From: Pseudomonadales bacterium | GTDB taxonomy: Bacteria > Pseudomonadota > Gammaproteobacteria > Pseudomonadales > Azotimanducaceae | DNA length: 64,000 bases | NCBI GenBank assembly: GCA_012103505.1 | Contig: WLWP01000003.1 | Span: forward strand, 83,767-147,766 | Direction of reading: 5' to 3' | Shown here: in pieces, positions 9,083-20,099 of the stretch | Numbering within the stretch: position 1 is the stretch's first letter | Layout of the letters: every line of letters begins with the position of its first letter | The notes under the pieces: model-generated | What the model saw: only the letters and a program-made list of their open reading frames with translations | Told to the model about the DNA's origin: nothing | Database searches by the model: none | Translations under genes and position numbers: made by a program

Positions 9083-10890
9083 GTAGTGCCTTTTAGCTTT
9101 TGTGGGTGGGTGTGCAAACAAGACGAATTAGCTGCAAGTGCTCGCAGCGATTGCATGGCTTGTTGGGTTGTAAAATGGATCTCGCCGGTCAGTGTGTTAT
9201 GAAGACCCGATGCGGTGAGTTGATGCATGAGATGAGATTTCACATCTGACATGTGCAGCGATACGTCGGATTGACGTAGGTAGTTGTTGAGGCGGTAGAG
9301 CACTTGTAATCCCGTCGCATCAATCTTGCTGACCGAAGAACACATGACGACCAGGTGTTTGGTGCGTTTACGACGTTGCACATACTTGATCAACTTGGTT
9401 TCGATTTGGTTGGCATTGGCGAACGTGATGTTCTCGTCGATCCGCAGCGTTAACACGTTTGGTTCTGTTGTCGTTCCATATCGTTTGATGGATCGAAACT
9501 GGTCGGTCCCCTCAAGCAAACCGACTTGCGCGATATTGGGTCGGCTCGACGAACGAATAAAGAAGGCGATAGACAACACAACACCGGCCAACAAGCCAAA
9601 CTCCACACCCGCGAACAACACCAACAGCATGGTTGAGACTTCGATAAAGGTGTCGTGTCGATGCACTTTCCAGTGAACAGCCAAGCTGGACACATCAAAC
9701 AGACCTATCACCGATACGATGACGATCGCCGCCAGGGCTGCATGAGGGAGTAAAGCAAACCAAGCGGTTAAGAACAGTAACGCGAAGATCACGATGACGG
9801 CGCACACGAGGCAACTCACCGGGGTTTGGGCGCCGCTATAGAAGTTAACACTGGATCTAGAAAAACTGCCGGAGACTGGATAGGCACCGGTAAAGGCTGC
9901 GCCAACATTCGCAAATCCGAGTGCGATCAGTTCTTGGTGGGGATTGATGCGATCCTGTTTCTTGGCGGCGAGTTTTGTGCCGATGGAATAGCTTTCCACA
10001 TAGGACACCAAAGCAACGACAAATGCCGCGGGCAGAAGATTGATCCAAAGTGCCCAATCAAAGAGGGGGATGGTACCGCTGGGTAGCCCGGAGGGCACAT
10101 GTCCAACGGTCTGCACGCTGCTAGGTTCTGCAACTAGCACGAGCATCATGGCGATGAGGGTCACGAACATGGGAGCGAGTCGGAGCCATGCGCTGTTTGC
10201 CGATAGCCGGAATCCAAAAGAAGTGGCAACCGAACGAAGGAGTGGCTTGTATAGCCAGAGCAGGAAGAGGGTGCCTAAACCGATGGCCAGTGTCTCGATG
10301 CTGAACAATGAACGAGAAGACCAGATCGCTGACAAGCTGGAGATAGGATTGGCCGTCGTTTCTACGGGGATGCCCGTGATGCCTGCCAATTGATTGATGA
10401 TGATCAAAATCACAGCCGCGTTGATGAAGCCGGTGACGACCGGATAGCTTAAGAGATTGACCAAGCCACCCATGCGCAATAGGCGTGGCGTAAGGAGAAT
10501 GAGGCCAGACAACAGACAGATGATCGAAGCAATTTGAAGATAGGCGTCGCTGAACCTTGGGGCATGTTCGATGGCGGCCGTGGCGACCATGAGTGCAGAG
10601 ACCGCTACTGGACCTACGACCATCTGTTTGGAAGAGCCAAAGATTGCATAGAGAATCATCGGTACTAGACAGGCGTAGAGCCCCGCTTCTGGCGGGACGC
10701 CTGCGAGGTAGGCGTAGGCGATGGCTTGTGGGATGGTGACCATCCCGACGACGAGACCGGCGATTAGATCCGATCTAAAGGCGTCTTTAGAGTACTGCTG
10801 AAGGATCGGGATGATCGGCACGTAACCGGGCCAGGCTTGCAGTTCCCTGCGAATCTGTTTTCTCAAGCGGAAGAGCGGTCGGCTACGCAT
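9079..10890 (-). CDS. SulP-family anion transporter with STAS domain
   Basis: 603 residues. Residues about 35-430 are hydrophobic, with 12-14 membrane segments and the family signature around GLVVGMVTIPQAIAYAYLA. Residues about 470-580 form a cytoplasmic STAS domain with SVSKIDATGLQVLY at the usual phosphorylatable loop. SulP proteins import sulfate, bicarbonate or dicarboxylates. Next to a sulfotransferase and among sulfatases, sulfate is the likeliest substrate, but that is inferred. The start overlaps the TRAP permease stop (TAATG) and the end overlaps the sulfotransferase start, so it is mid-operon. Confidence 0.92.
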   Translation of the reverse strand: MRSRPLFRLRKQIRRELQAWPGYVPIIPILQQYSKDAFRSDLIAGLVVGMVTIPQAIAYAYLAGVPPEAGLYACLVPMILYAIFGSSKQMVVGPVAVSALMVATAAIEHAPRFSDAYLQIASIICLLSGLILLTPRLLRMGGLVNLLSYPVVTGFINAAVILIIINQLAGITGIPVETTANPISSLSAIWSSRSLFSIETLAIGLGTLFLLWLYKPLLRSVATSFGFRLSANSAWLRLAPMFVTLIAMMLVLVAEPSSVQTVGHVPSGLPSGTIPLFDWALWINLLPAAFVVALVSYVESYSIGTKLAAKKQDRINPHQELIALGFANVGAAFTGAYPVSGSFSRSSVNFYSGAQTPVSCLVCAVIVIFALLFLTAWFALLPHAALAAIVIVSVIGLFDVSSLAVHWKVHRHDTFIEVSTMLLVLFAGVEFGLLAGVVLSIAFFIRSSSRPNIAQVGLLEGTDQFRSIKRYGTTTEPNVLTLRIDENITFANANQIETKLIKYVQRRKRTKHLVVMCSSVSKIDATGLQVLYRLNNYLRQSDVSLHMSDVKSHLMHQLTASGLHNTLTGEIHFTTQQAMQSLRALAANSSCLHTHPQKLKGTT

Positions 10891-12667
10891 TACGCCACAC
10901 TTGAACTCACGCTCTCACGGCTTTTCCGTACATGCAAAATCACAACAATGAGCCCGATGATGAAAGCCGCGATTTGCAGTAACACCAGCGTACTGAGCAG
11001 TCCAATCGCACAAGCCGCGCGCGCAAGAGATTCGTATCTTGAGAGTTTCAAGCGATCAAACTGGGCGAGAACGGACGCCATTAGGAATAAACCAAGGCCT
11101 AGTCTTGCCAGAGCAAAAATAAACTCAACGGCATCGAAGTGCTCGATGATGAGAATCGTTGGATTGAACGCGAACATGTATGGAATTAAGAACATGGGTG
11201 CACCGAGTCGGATTCCCGTGATACCCGCTTGCAGTGGGTTGGCACCAGATATGGAGGCCGCCGCATAGGAAGCCAAGGCAACAGGTGGTGTGATGGCTGA
11301 GGCGACGCCAAAATAGAAGACGAACATATGGATGGTGAGTGCGGACATGCCCATCTGTTCAATCGCCGGTCCAAGGACGGTGATAATGACCAGATATGCA
11401 GGCAGCGTTGGCATCCCCATACCGAGGAGAAGTGCGCCCAACATGGCCATGAATAGAGACAACACAATATTGCCCGCACCGAGGTATTCGATGTAACCCG
11501 CGAATTTGAGTCCTGAGCCGGTGATGTTCATCGCCGCGATGATCATGCCGATCATGGCCACTGCGAAAAGCACGGAGGCTGCGTTCTTGCCTGCTTTCTC
11601 CAATCCGATCAACAACCGGCCCATGTTGTTGCGCAGGTCCGGGTTCACTAAGCCTGTACCGATCGTCACGACGACCGCTAAAAAGCCTGCGAAAGCGGGT
11701 GAGTACCCAGACAGCATGGTGCCAATGACGGTCGCAACGGGTGCGATAAAGAGGAGGCTCTTTATGTAGTCATCGCGAGTCAGTTTAGGTTGCTCGCTCG
11801 CCGGGAGAGGTTCGATGCCCTGTTTGCGCGCTTCTATGGAGACGCTGACAAAAAGATTGTAGTAGTACAGTAAGGCGGGCACCAACGCAGCTAAACAGAT
11901 CAACAAGTAAGCGGTGCCGGTGATGTCGGCCATGATGAATGCGGCGGCCCCCATAATGGGCGGAAGTATTTGACCACCTGCTGAGGCCGTGGCTTCAAGG
12001 CCTGCCGCAAAACGCGGTGAGAAGCCTCGCTTTAAAATCATTGGGATGGTGAAGGTGCCGGTGCCTACGACGTTGGCGACGGTGGAACCGGACATTGTGC
12101 CAAATATGCTGCTCGCCACGATGGCGGCGTGCGCTGGGCCGCCTCGTGTCCGACCGGCCAAAGCAAACGATACTTTTAAGAGAGATCCGCCGGCCCCAGT
12201 GGCCTCCAGGAGAACGCCAAATACAATGAAGACGAAGACTAAGTTCAGCACCACGCCCATGATGGTTGAAAAAATCCCATCAAATCCGTACCACAAAGTT
12301 TGTGCGATCTTTCCGGGTGAATACGGCACGTGTGCAATGGCTTGTGGTAGCAGATCACCGAAAATGAGATAGATGACAAATGCGAGTGTCACTAAGAGCA
12401 ACGGGTATCCCCACACTCGTCGCGAGAACTCAAACAGCGCTAGGATACCGCCAGCAGCCAATAAGGTGTCGACGGTGCCAGGTAGGTAGAATTCCTCCTG
12501 GACGAGTTCGTATATCGGATAAAAACGAACCACGGCTACGGCGAGGACAAGAAGAATCATCAGATCGACGATCCAAGCCAGAACGCGCTGTAGATCGCTA
12601 GAAGTGCGATGAGGATGGCTAAGACCAAGCCCAATCGGCTGAATCGATGAGGTTGGGCTTCAGTCAT
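10890..12667 (-). CDS. Fused TRAP transporter permease (4TM plus 12TM), N-terminus frameshifted
   Basis: The main frame (12560-10890, 556 residues) is a fused TRAP permease with many membrane segments and family motifs such as EATGAGGSLLKVSFALAGR, FGTMSGSTVANVVGTGTFTIP and GGQILPPIMGAAAFIMA. It moves substrate delivered by the TAXI binding protein, driven by an ion gradient. The N-terminus looks clipped. An ATG at 12667 overlaps the TAXI stop by 8 bases and opens a frame with another hydrophobic helix (LVLAILIALLAIYSAFWLG). That frame dies at a TGA at 12560-12562 unless one base is restored near 12571-12575, after which it runs into IVDLMILLVLAVAVV. I give the corrected span. Confidence 0.82.
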
Positions 12668-13697
12668 CAAGTGCTCCGGGGATGATGTTTGGGGGAATGT
12701 CGAATCCCGCTTCGAGGTAAAAGCGATAAGCGCCGGGATGGAGTTCGCCAGTCATGCCTTCAAAGGCAGAATCGACAGAAACGTTCTTCAGCACCTCCGG
12801 TGACACGCGTTTGAACTCGTCAAGGTGGGTCCACAATGCTTTCGTCATGTCATAGACCACGGGTTCTGGCACGAAGCGATTAACGCCTGTGAGTTGGATA
12901 AATCCCATGGTTCGAACGGGTGCGTCGTTGATTTGGCCGGTATAGGTTTCGGGTTCTATTTCTGTAATGAAGCAGCCGACCTGGCTGAGTTCGTTTTGAA
13001 GGAAGTCGACAATTTTGTCGTTGAACCCGATCATGCGAATATCCCGCGTGATCCCCAGCTGTTCGATAATTGCAGCGCCAATGGCGGGAGTGCGGATCAG
13101 GACATCCACGTGACCATCCATAAAAGAGGCATCGCCACCGCGCATATCCAGATCCACCATGGTGTAATCTTTTCCTGCGACGTATCCGGTACCTTCTTCG
13201 ATGAGCGTTCGTGCCATCGTGGCACTACCGCCGCGGAGGGGACCGGCGAAAATTTTCTTACCTTTAAAATCTTCGATGGATTCAATCCCACTGTCGGCAT
13301 AGACGACAAAGTGATACGCCCCGGCACGGAACGCGTGGATCAGCTGGATGTTGGCAGCGACGTCTGATGCATTTGCGAGTTTTTCGTATCGTCCGACGCC
13401 CTCCTGCATTTGAATCAGAAAGTCCGGGATGATGGTGCCGAGATGGGTGCCACCTCGTCCTACATTCACCATCGCGTGGGGTACGACGGCCGATGAGTTG
13501 ATTTCGATGTTGTGACTCGTGTGTGACGAGACCACTTTCTGTAACGCGACCAACGAAATATATGGGGGTGCGCCCGGCGCCGCGGTTTCTGCACCCAATA
13601 GCATGCCTGGCTCGTCCTCGCTGGGCGCACAACTCATCGCAAGCAGGGTTGTGAACACTGCTGAGAAGCGAAAAAGAACGCGCAAAAAAGTAGGCAT
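12660..13697 (-). CDS. TAXI-family TRAP solute-binding lipoprotein
   Basis: 345 residues. The signal peptide ends in a lipobox-like LLAMSC (Cys about 23), so it is probably a lipid-anchored periplasmic protein. The rest matches TAXI-type binding proteins (DFKGKKIFAGPLRGGSATMARTLIE, DASFMDGHVDVLIRT). It captures the substrate for the fused permease that follows with an 8-base overlap. It is the first gene of the minus operon, and the palindromic element at 13738-13753 lies in its promoter region. Confidence 0.88.
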   Translation of the reverse strand: MPTFLRVLFRFSAVFTTLLAMSCAPSEDEPGMLLGAETAAPGAPPYISLVALQKVVSSHTSHNIEINSSAVVPHAMVNVGRGGTHLGTIIPDFLIQMQEGVGRYEKLANASDVAANIQLIHAFRAGAYHFVVYADSGIESIEDFKGKKIFAGPLRGGSATMARTLIEEGTGYVAGKDYTMVDLDMRGGDASFMDGHVDVLIRTPAIGAAIIEQLGITRDIRMIGFNDKIVDFLQNELSQVGCFITEIEPETYTGQINDAPVRTMGFIQLTGVNRFVPEPVVYDMTKALWTHLDEFKRVSPEVLKNVSVDSAFEGMTGELHPGAYRFYLEAGFDIPPNIIPGALDD

Positions 13698-13737
13698 ATC
13701 GTTGGGTATGATTTAGTGGTTGCCAAATGACAGTTGA

Positions 13738-13753
13738 TTGTTAACAATTAACA
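13738..13753. promoter_or_regulatory. TTGTTAACAATTAACA operator candidate between divergent uptake operons
   Basis: The element lies between the TAXI-TRAP operon (minus) and the TonB receptor operon (plus). It holds the palindrome TTGTTAACAA followed by a second TTAACA, and a related TTGTTGTACA comes directly after (13757-13766). It is placed to control both directions. The 14-base core is identical to the site at 2814. The likely binder is the GntR/FCD protein at 22175-22873, an inference from family-type half-sites. Confidence 0.5.
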
Positions 13754-13823
13754 TATTGTTGTACAGCATTTAATGCAAATGCGTGCAAACAATCCATTGG
13801 AGAGATGTCTTAAGGGGACAATT

Positions 13824-16220
13824 ATGAAACGAGAACGAATCAATCGGGCTGTATTAGCCGTGTTGACGCTCCTAACAGGGGGTTTTCTCGCGGTGAGCAG
13901 CTATGCCGAACAGGCCATCGAAGAAGTGGTGGTGACGGCGCAAAAGAAATCTGAAAGCCTACAAGATGTACCGTTGGCGATCACGGCATTCTCAGGGGAT
14001 TACCTAGACAACCTGGGTATCGAGAACCTGAAAGACCTGCAGCACTATGCACCGTCTCTGACCTTTACTTCGGGCAACTCTGTTCGCAACTCGGCCTTGG
14101 CGGTTCGAGGGATAGGATCCAGCGGTTAAAATGCAGGCATTGGCGGATCCGTTGGCTTGTACTTAGATGGGGTATATATCCCAAGACAGGCTGGACTGAT
14201 CAACTCATTGACTGACATCCAGACGGTTGAACTGCTACGCGGACCACAAGGTACGCTGTACGGAGTGAATACACCGGCAGGGCTTTTAAACGTGAACACG
14301 CGAAGACCGACCGACGAGTTTGAAGGTCAGTTTTCGATTGGTCGCGGCAATTTTGAGGCGCATAAAGTTAGCGGGTTCATCTCTGGTGGCCTGACCGATA
14401 ACTTGGCAGGTCGATTGACCTTCTGGGATGCAGGCAATGACGGTCACACAGAACTTGTACAAGGCGGCAATACCAACGGATTCAATGAGACCGGTGTACG
14501 CGCGAAGCTGCTGTGGACGCCCTCAGATACCGCCGAAATCGAATTTATTATCGATTACACAGAGCATGAAACGCAGTGCTGTGACGGAGAATGGGCCGAT
14601 ATCTCTGATGAAGCACTTGCCACGTTTGATCGAATGGCGACCAACTTGGGTCTTGATCGAGACTTGGTATTCCCAAGCAGAACCGGTGATGGGTTTATGG
14701 GCCGCGGTGAAAACATCAACCATGAGTCGTTTGCAGATGGTGATGGATTGGAAGAATTCCAACACTGGGGCATCTCTGCTCGGGCAGATGTCGATGTATT
14801 CGCCGAACATACGCTGACCGTCGTTGCTGCGACTCGACGCTGGGATTCTGATCAAAATCAAGAAAATGACGAACTGGGCGCAAACTTCAGTGTGTTCCCG
14901 AATCAGATCGAAGATCAAAAAACATATAGCCTTGAAGCGCGGCTCGCGTCGCCACAGGATCAGTTTTTCACCTATCTAGTGGGTGCCTTCATCTATGACA
15001 ACGATTCGGATTTTGTGCAGCAATCACGTCTGCTAGCCCCATTGTGTTTGTACAGCCGCAATACAGAGCAGCGTGTTGCGAGTGGTGCGATTCCCGATAC
15101 CACAGAAGGCAGATCTGGATGTGAAGGTTGGTGGCGTCATGACTCCTGGACGCAAGAATGGACCAGTTTGGCCGTGTTTGCTGAAGCGACGTTCAATTTT
15201 ACGGAGCAATTCGACGTCTCTGTGGGACTCCGTGCAACACGTGACGACAAAGAAGCTGAGAAAGATTCTTTGCAATACGATGCGCAAACCCCACAAAACG
15301 ACTTTGGTGCGAACTTCGGTACGAGTTCTTTTGTAGATGATGTAGACAACACCGAGACCACCTGGTCAGCGACAGCGCGTTACTTCTTTGAAGAGTCACC
15401 AATCATGTTGTTTGCTCGCGTGGCCAAAGGCTACAAATCGCCGGGTATTAATGCTCGTCCGATTCGGTTCGACACGATTCCTCGCACCTTTGGTCCTGAA
15501 GAGTCGATCAACGTTGAAGTGGGTATGAAGAGTCTGTTCTGGAATGATCGTGCACTCCTGAACCTCACGTTGTATCAAAACAACTTTGAAGATTTGCAGC
15601 AGATCGCCGCGAATCCGCAAGCGGATCCCACAGGTGCGCTCGGCACATTTGTTCAAAACGCAGGTGAACTCGAACACAAAGGTGTTGAGCTTGAGTACCA
15701 ATTGTTGCTTACCGACTGGCTGACGGTGTCAGGGAGCGCGGCGTACTTGGACTCTGAGTATAAAGAGTTTCGTGGCACACCCTGTGCCCGTGCAGGATTC
15801 CATGATGTCCCCGCGGACCCGATTAATCCGGCACTGTGTGATCAGACTGGACTGCCTGCGACCTATGCGCCAGAGCTACGGCACAACACGACGATCGCTG
15901 TACGATTCCCACTGGGGGATACGAACATGGAGTGGTTTGCGCAATGGTCTGCGATCTATACAGATGAGCTAGATACTGCAGCGGACAAAGATATTCGCGC
16001 GTTTCGCGACGAGCTTTGGTTGCATGATGTGGCCTTTGGTATCGACGGACCTGACGACAAATGGGAAATCCGTGGATGGGTTAAGAACGCAACGGATCGT
16101 GAGTACATTTACTTCGGCGTAGATTCGAGTGTATCTGGCAACATCGGAACACGTGGTTCGTTCTTCCATTACTTAGGTAACCCAAGAACGTATGGCTTAG
16201 ATTTCACGTATAACTTGTAG
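13824..16220 (+). pseudogene. TonB-dependent outer-membrane receptor with an in-frame TAA
   Basis: A 798-codon receptor. It has a signal peptide (core VLAVLTLLTGGFLAV), a TonB-box region (IEEVVVTAQKK), a plug domain (SVGLYLDGVYIPRQ, VELLRGPQGTLYG) and a barrel ending in the family's aromatic-rich terminus (NPRTYGLDFTYNL). The frame is interrupted once by TAA at 14127-14129 (after GIGSSG), inside the plug. The same frame continues as NAGIGGSVGLYLDGV, so no frameshift is needed. It would import a ligand too large for porins. ATG 13824 has an AAGGGG site; the longer frame from 13773 lacks one. It is first of a plus operon with CoA-transferase, DUF3604, sulfatase and VOC genes. Confidence 0.85.
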
Positions 16221-16227
16221 TCGGGAA

Positions 16228-17484
16228 GTGAAATCACCACTGAGTGGCATCAACGTCATCGAGTTGGGGCAGTTCATTGCTGCCCCTTACTGCGCACAAC
16301 TGCTAGGTGACGCTGGGGCTGATGTCCTAAAGATTGAGCCACTCAATGGTGACGAATCCCGTCGCGGCGGGGTGCGTTTAAGTTCTACAGAAGCGACACA
16401 GTTTCTGAACAAGAACCGCAATAAACGCTCGATGGCCTGTGACCTGCGAAACCCCGATGTCCGTCAGATTGTTGCAGATCTTTTAGCGCGAGCGGATGTG
16501 GTCATCACAAATCTGCGTCCCGGCAAGGCGAAGGAATTGGGCATCGACTTCGAGTCGGTGACCAAGGTAAACCCCCGGATCATCTACGCAGAAAACACGG
16601 GATTTGGACCGCAGGGTCCTTTGGCCGGGTTGCCAGGGATGGACGTCGCACTGCAAGGCTATACTGGATTGGCCCAGTTCAGTGATGATGGAATCGCACC
16701 GATCCGCGAACCGGTGGTGGACTACACCGCCGCGATGTTGATGGCGTGGGGGGTATCCACGGCTTTGTATAGCCGAGAAAAGACAGGGCAAGGCCAACGC
16801 TTAGAAGTTTCATTGCTGCAAGCGGCTTTAGTATTGCAGAACAATGAGATACACCACGTGGATGAGGTCGATGAATGGCGCGATGACTACGTGGCGTTTC
16901 TTAAGGAGAGTTTTTCCAACGGCGCCAGTTGGCAAGATGTTTTGGCCTATCGAGATTCGCTTGTCCCTAAGCCACTCACCGGTGCGTATTACGGTTTTTT
17001 CGAAGGGTCGGATGGGGTGCTCTGTCTGGCCGGTGGTGGATCCGCGATTCAGAAGAAAATTGCGAAATTTCTTGGCGTCAGTGATCCGTTGTTAGAAACA
17101 GGCACACTGCCTACAGAAGACCGGACAGGTTACGTTGCACAACAGCGGCAGTTGGTGGCTTCACGACTGAAGGAGGATACAGTTGCGTCCTGGATAGAGC
17201 GTTTTAAAGCTGTGGGTATTCCTGTCTCAAGAGTGCAGCTAAAGGATGAGTTGCTGAATGATGAACAAGTCTGGGCGAATGATTACCTTACACGGATTGA
17301 TCACCCTGAACATGGCAAGTTGAGTGTTGTTTCTCCCCCAGTAAAATTTAGTGGCACGCCACTCACCGTCCGAAGGCCACCGCCTGGTCTCAGTGAAGGG
17401 GCGGAAGAACTTTTGGCAGAACTTGGAATCAGTGATGAAAAAGTGCAAGAACTCTTGGCCAGTGGTGTTGTGAGAAGTGGCTAG
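16228..17484 (+). CDS. Class III (CaiB/BaiF) CoA-transferase
   Basis: 418 residues from a GTG start with GGGAAG just upstream. Family features are the N-terminal VIELGQFIAAPYCAQLLGDAGADVLKIEP-type segment (residues about 10-38, Rossmann-like), NLRPGKAKELGID, and PGMDVALQGYTG, where the Asp is the expected acylated catalytic residue. These enzymes move CoA between carboxylic acids, often to activate a substrate for degradation. Its 3' end overlaps the DUF3604 lipoprotein gene by 8 bases. Confidence 0.9.
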   Translation: MKSPLSGINVIELGQFIAAPYCAQLLGDAGADVLKIEPLNGDESRRGGVRLSSTEATQFLNKNRNKRSMACDLRNPDVRQIVADLLARADVVITNLRPGKAKELGIDFESVTKVNPRIIYAENTGFGPQGPLAGLPGMDVALQGYTGLAQFSDDGIAPIREPVVDYTAAMLMAWGVSTALYSREKTGQGQRLEVSLLQAALVLQNNEIHHVDEVDEWRDDYVAFLKESFSNGASWQDVLAYRDSLVPKPLTGAYYGFFEGSDGVLCLAGGGSAIQKKIAKFLGVSDPLLETGTLPTEDRTGYVAQQRQLVASRLKEDTVASWIERFKAVGIPVSRVQLKDELLNDEQVWANDYLTRIDHPEHGKLSVVSPPVKFSGTPLTVRRPPPGLSEGAEELLAELGISDEKVQELLASGVVRSG

Positions 17485-20099
17485 AATATGTGTAGTCGCG
17501 CTACTTCTGTCGATCTTGTTTGCGTGTAGTGAGGCACCCGACACCCACCTGACCCTGCGCCAACAGATCGATCAACTGAAAGCGAACGTTCCGAGTAAGC
17601 CCACCAACTTAGACAATATCGAAGCTCGATTGCCTGTCGTTTGGGCTTGGGTCAACGAGATGGCGCTTGAATCGGGTGGCCTCAAATTTGCACCCAACCT
17701 TCCGGCGACCATTCGCACGATCAGTGCAGAACTGAGCAACGTGGATTACGTTAAGCCGTTTATTGAACCGGTGCTCGAAGCGCAAGGTAAAGACTATCCT
17801 GTCGTGAATTTGCACGCACAGTTTGGTCTGCTAGACAACTACATCAAAGAGCTGTCTTTTCGAGAAGATTACCCGGATGCGATAGGGGCGCTGACGACGC
17901 CTTCTCAAGGCCCATTTGTTGCACATTCGTTCCAAACCCTCCAATAAATCTACACTGTGGGATCCAAGGCGCTAGAACCAGGCGCCTATTTCTTGGTGGG
18001 CAGGCACTTCAACAATGATCAAGGTCAGCTTCAAACAGAGGTCCCTAAGGCGCCCAACTACTTGAGCATCGCGTCTAGCAATGCCGACGTGGTCTTTGAA
18101 CCCTTTCGAATTCCTAAGTTTGGAATGCATGGCGGGGGTTTGCGAGAAGTGGGAAAACGCATCTCATTTCGTATCACTGACGGTTCATTGATATCCGGAG
18201 ACACTGTCACAATCACCTACGGCGATCGATCACAAGGGAGCCCGGGGTTTCAGGTGATGTCGATTTCCAATGATGCGTATCAAATGCCGGTGTATTTGAG
18301 CTTTGATGGGAGTGTGACCACCAATTATCTTCTGTCGCCCATAGAGTTTGAAGTGGTAGGGACTGCTGTCAAAGGGGTGGCAGGATTTGTCCCTTCTGTC
18401 GTGAAGCAGGGGACGCCCTTTGATGTGTTGGTTCGCAGCGAAGATGAGTTTTTCAATTTATCCACGGGTGCTCATCCCGGCTACGATATCTATGTAGGGG
18501 ATGAACGGGTTGCCGAAATTGCTCCCAGCAACGAAGGCCTTCAGTCGGTCTCTAACGTGGAAATTGACGAGCTTGGATTTTATTACTTCCGAATTGAGGC
18601 GAGAGATGGCAGTCATGTCGGTGAAAGCAATCCGCTGAAAGTCGTCGAAGAACTCGGCGATCAGATTCTGTGGGGTGAAACGCACGGGCACAGTGGATTT
18701 GCTGAAGGGCAAGGTACACCAAATGGCTACTTCGCCTTTGCGCGTGATCAGGCTCGTCTAGATTTCATATCGCTGACGGAACATGACCTTTGGTTAGATG
18801 ATGGTGAGTGGGAACATTTGCGCGAAGTAACCGAACGTTACAACGATCCTGGCGAATTTGTGACTTACATGGGGTACGAATGGACCGTGAACAAAGGTCA
18901 AGGCGGACACCACAACATCTTGTTTCGTCATGCCAAAGACGTGGGTCGTGTACCCGCACAACTCTTTCCGACGCTTGATCAGCTCTATGACGGCCTCAAT
19001 GAACGCTATCATGCGTCGGACGTTCTTTCGATTCCTCACGCACACCAAACGGGCTATTGGTTGCTCAGTGATGCCGGGCATCGAATCCTTGGTCGAGATC
19101 CATTCATTACATGGCTTTTTTGAGTGGTTCGGCCAGGCTTACTTAGACGAAGGACATAAAGTGGGGTTCATTGCGGCGTCCGATGATCACCTCGGGCATC
19201 CCGGATACAACGTCGCGCGACCCTCCAAAATGGTCCACCGCGTAGGTTTAGCCGCGGTCATAGCGCCGGCTAAAACCCGAGACTCGATTTTTGATGCCAT
19301 GAAGGCGCGGCATGCGTATGCGACCACGGTCGACCGTATTCTTTTAGATGCTCGACTGAATGGGCATCTTATGGGCGATGTCGTCCAAACAGACGATGAA
19401 CGTAACATCGAGATTGAAGTGATGGGCACGGCACCCATCGACACCGTGTCTGTGATTAAAAATGGACAAACGTTCTGGACCGAGTCTTATCGAGACGACC
19501 CTGAGCTGTCCAGTGAGCAGGACATTGAGGTGGTGTTCTATTCGCCGTCACATCCGTTAGGCATGGTGCCCGACAATCCACGGCCTTGGCGTGTTTGGTC
19601 TGGGACCATCGAGGTGCAAGGCGCGGTCATCAGTGATGTGAGCAAGACTTGGAATAATGTGCACCTGGCTAAGCAACTGGGTGACTCCGACGATGCACAA
19701 GTCATCAACTTTACGACTTGGACCCGAGGGGAGAATCGCCGCGTTCGTCTTTCCTTGAGTGGTGCCACCCAAGACACGACGATCAAAGTGAATGTCTTGG
19801 AAAATCTTGAAATGCCGACGGCCCCAGCAACCCAGAGAAAACCACAGTTGGTGCCTGGCGTCGATTTTGAAGTGAATCTCGGCGAGGTTCAGGGTGCCTT
19901 TGAGCATCGCCAGCAAGTAGACGCTTACGAGGATGTGATTACGGTCCGACTGACGCAGTCAGATGCAGATCGTCACAAAAAAATATCGATTGTCGACGAC
20001 ACGCCGGTGCGTAAGGGCGACTATTACTATATTCGCGTTGAGCAAGCTAACTCTGGCCTGGCGTGGTCGAGTCCGTTTTTTGTGGAGCCAAGTAAATGA
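17477..20099 (+). pseudogene. DUF3604 lipoprotein broken by an in-frame TAA and a frameshift
   Basis: One gene in three pieces, about 870 residues when joined. A GTG start at 17477 gives a lipoprotein signal (VALLLSILFAC). TAA at 17945-17947 interrupts the frame after SFQTLQ, and the same frame goes on as IYTVGSKALEPGAYF. A DUF3604 domain follows (WGETHGHSGFAEGQG, LTEHD, YMGYEW, SIPHAH, AASDDHLGHPG). Near 19074-19078 one extra G shifts the frame; removing it joins LLSDAG to IESLVEIHS. The family resembles PHP metal-dependent hydrolases but has no proven reaction. Compared with the gene at 5669 it has a long extra N-terminal region and a C-terminal beta-rich part. It overlaps the sulfatase start (ATGA). 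Confidence 0.78.

Noticed and set aside
9326..12372. Several plus-strand frames opposite SulP and TRAP genes
   Set aside because: Codon-shadow frames of membrane-protein genes; composition is typical of antisense of hydrophobic codons.
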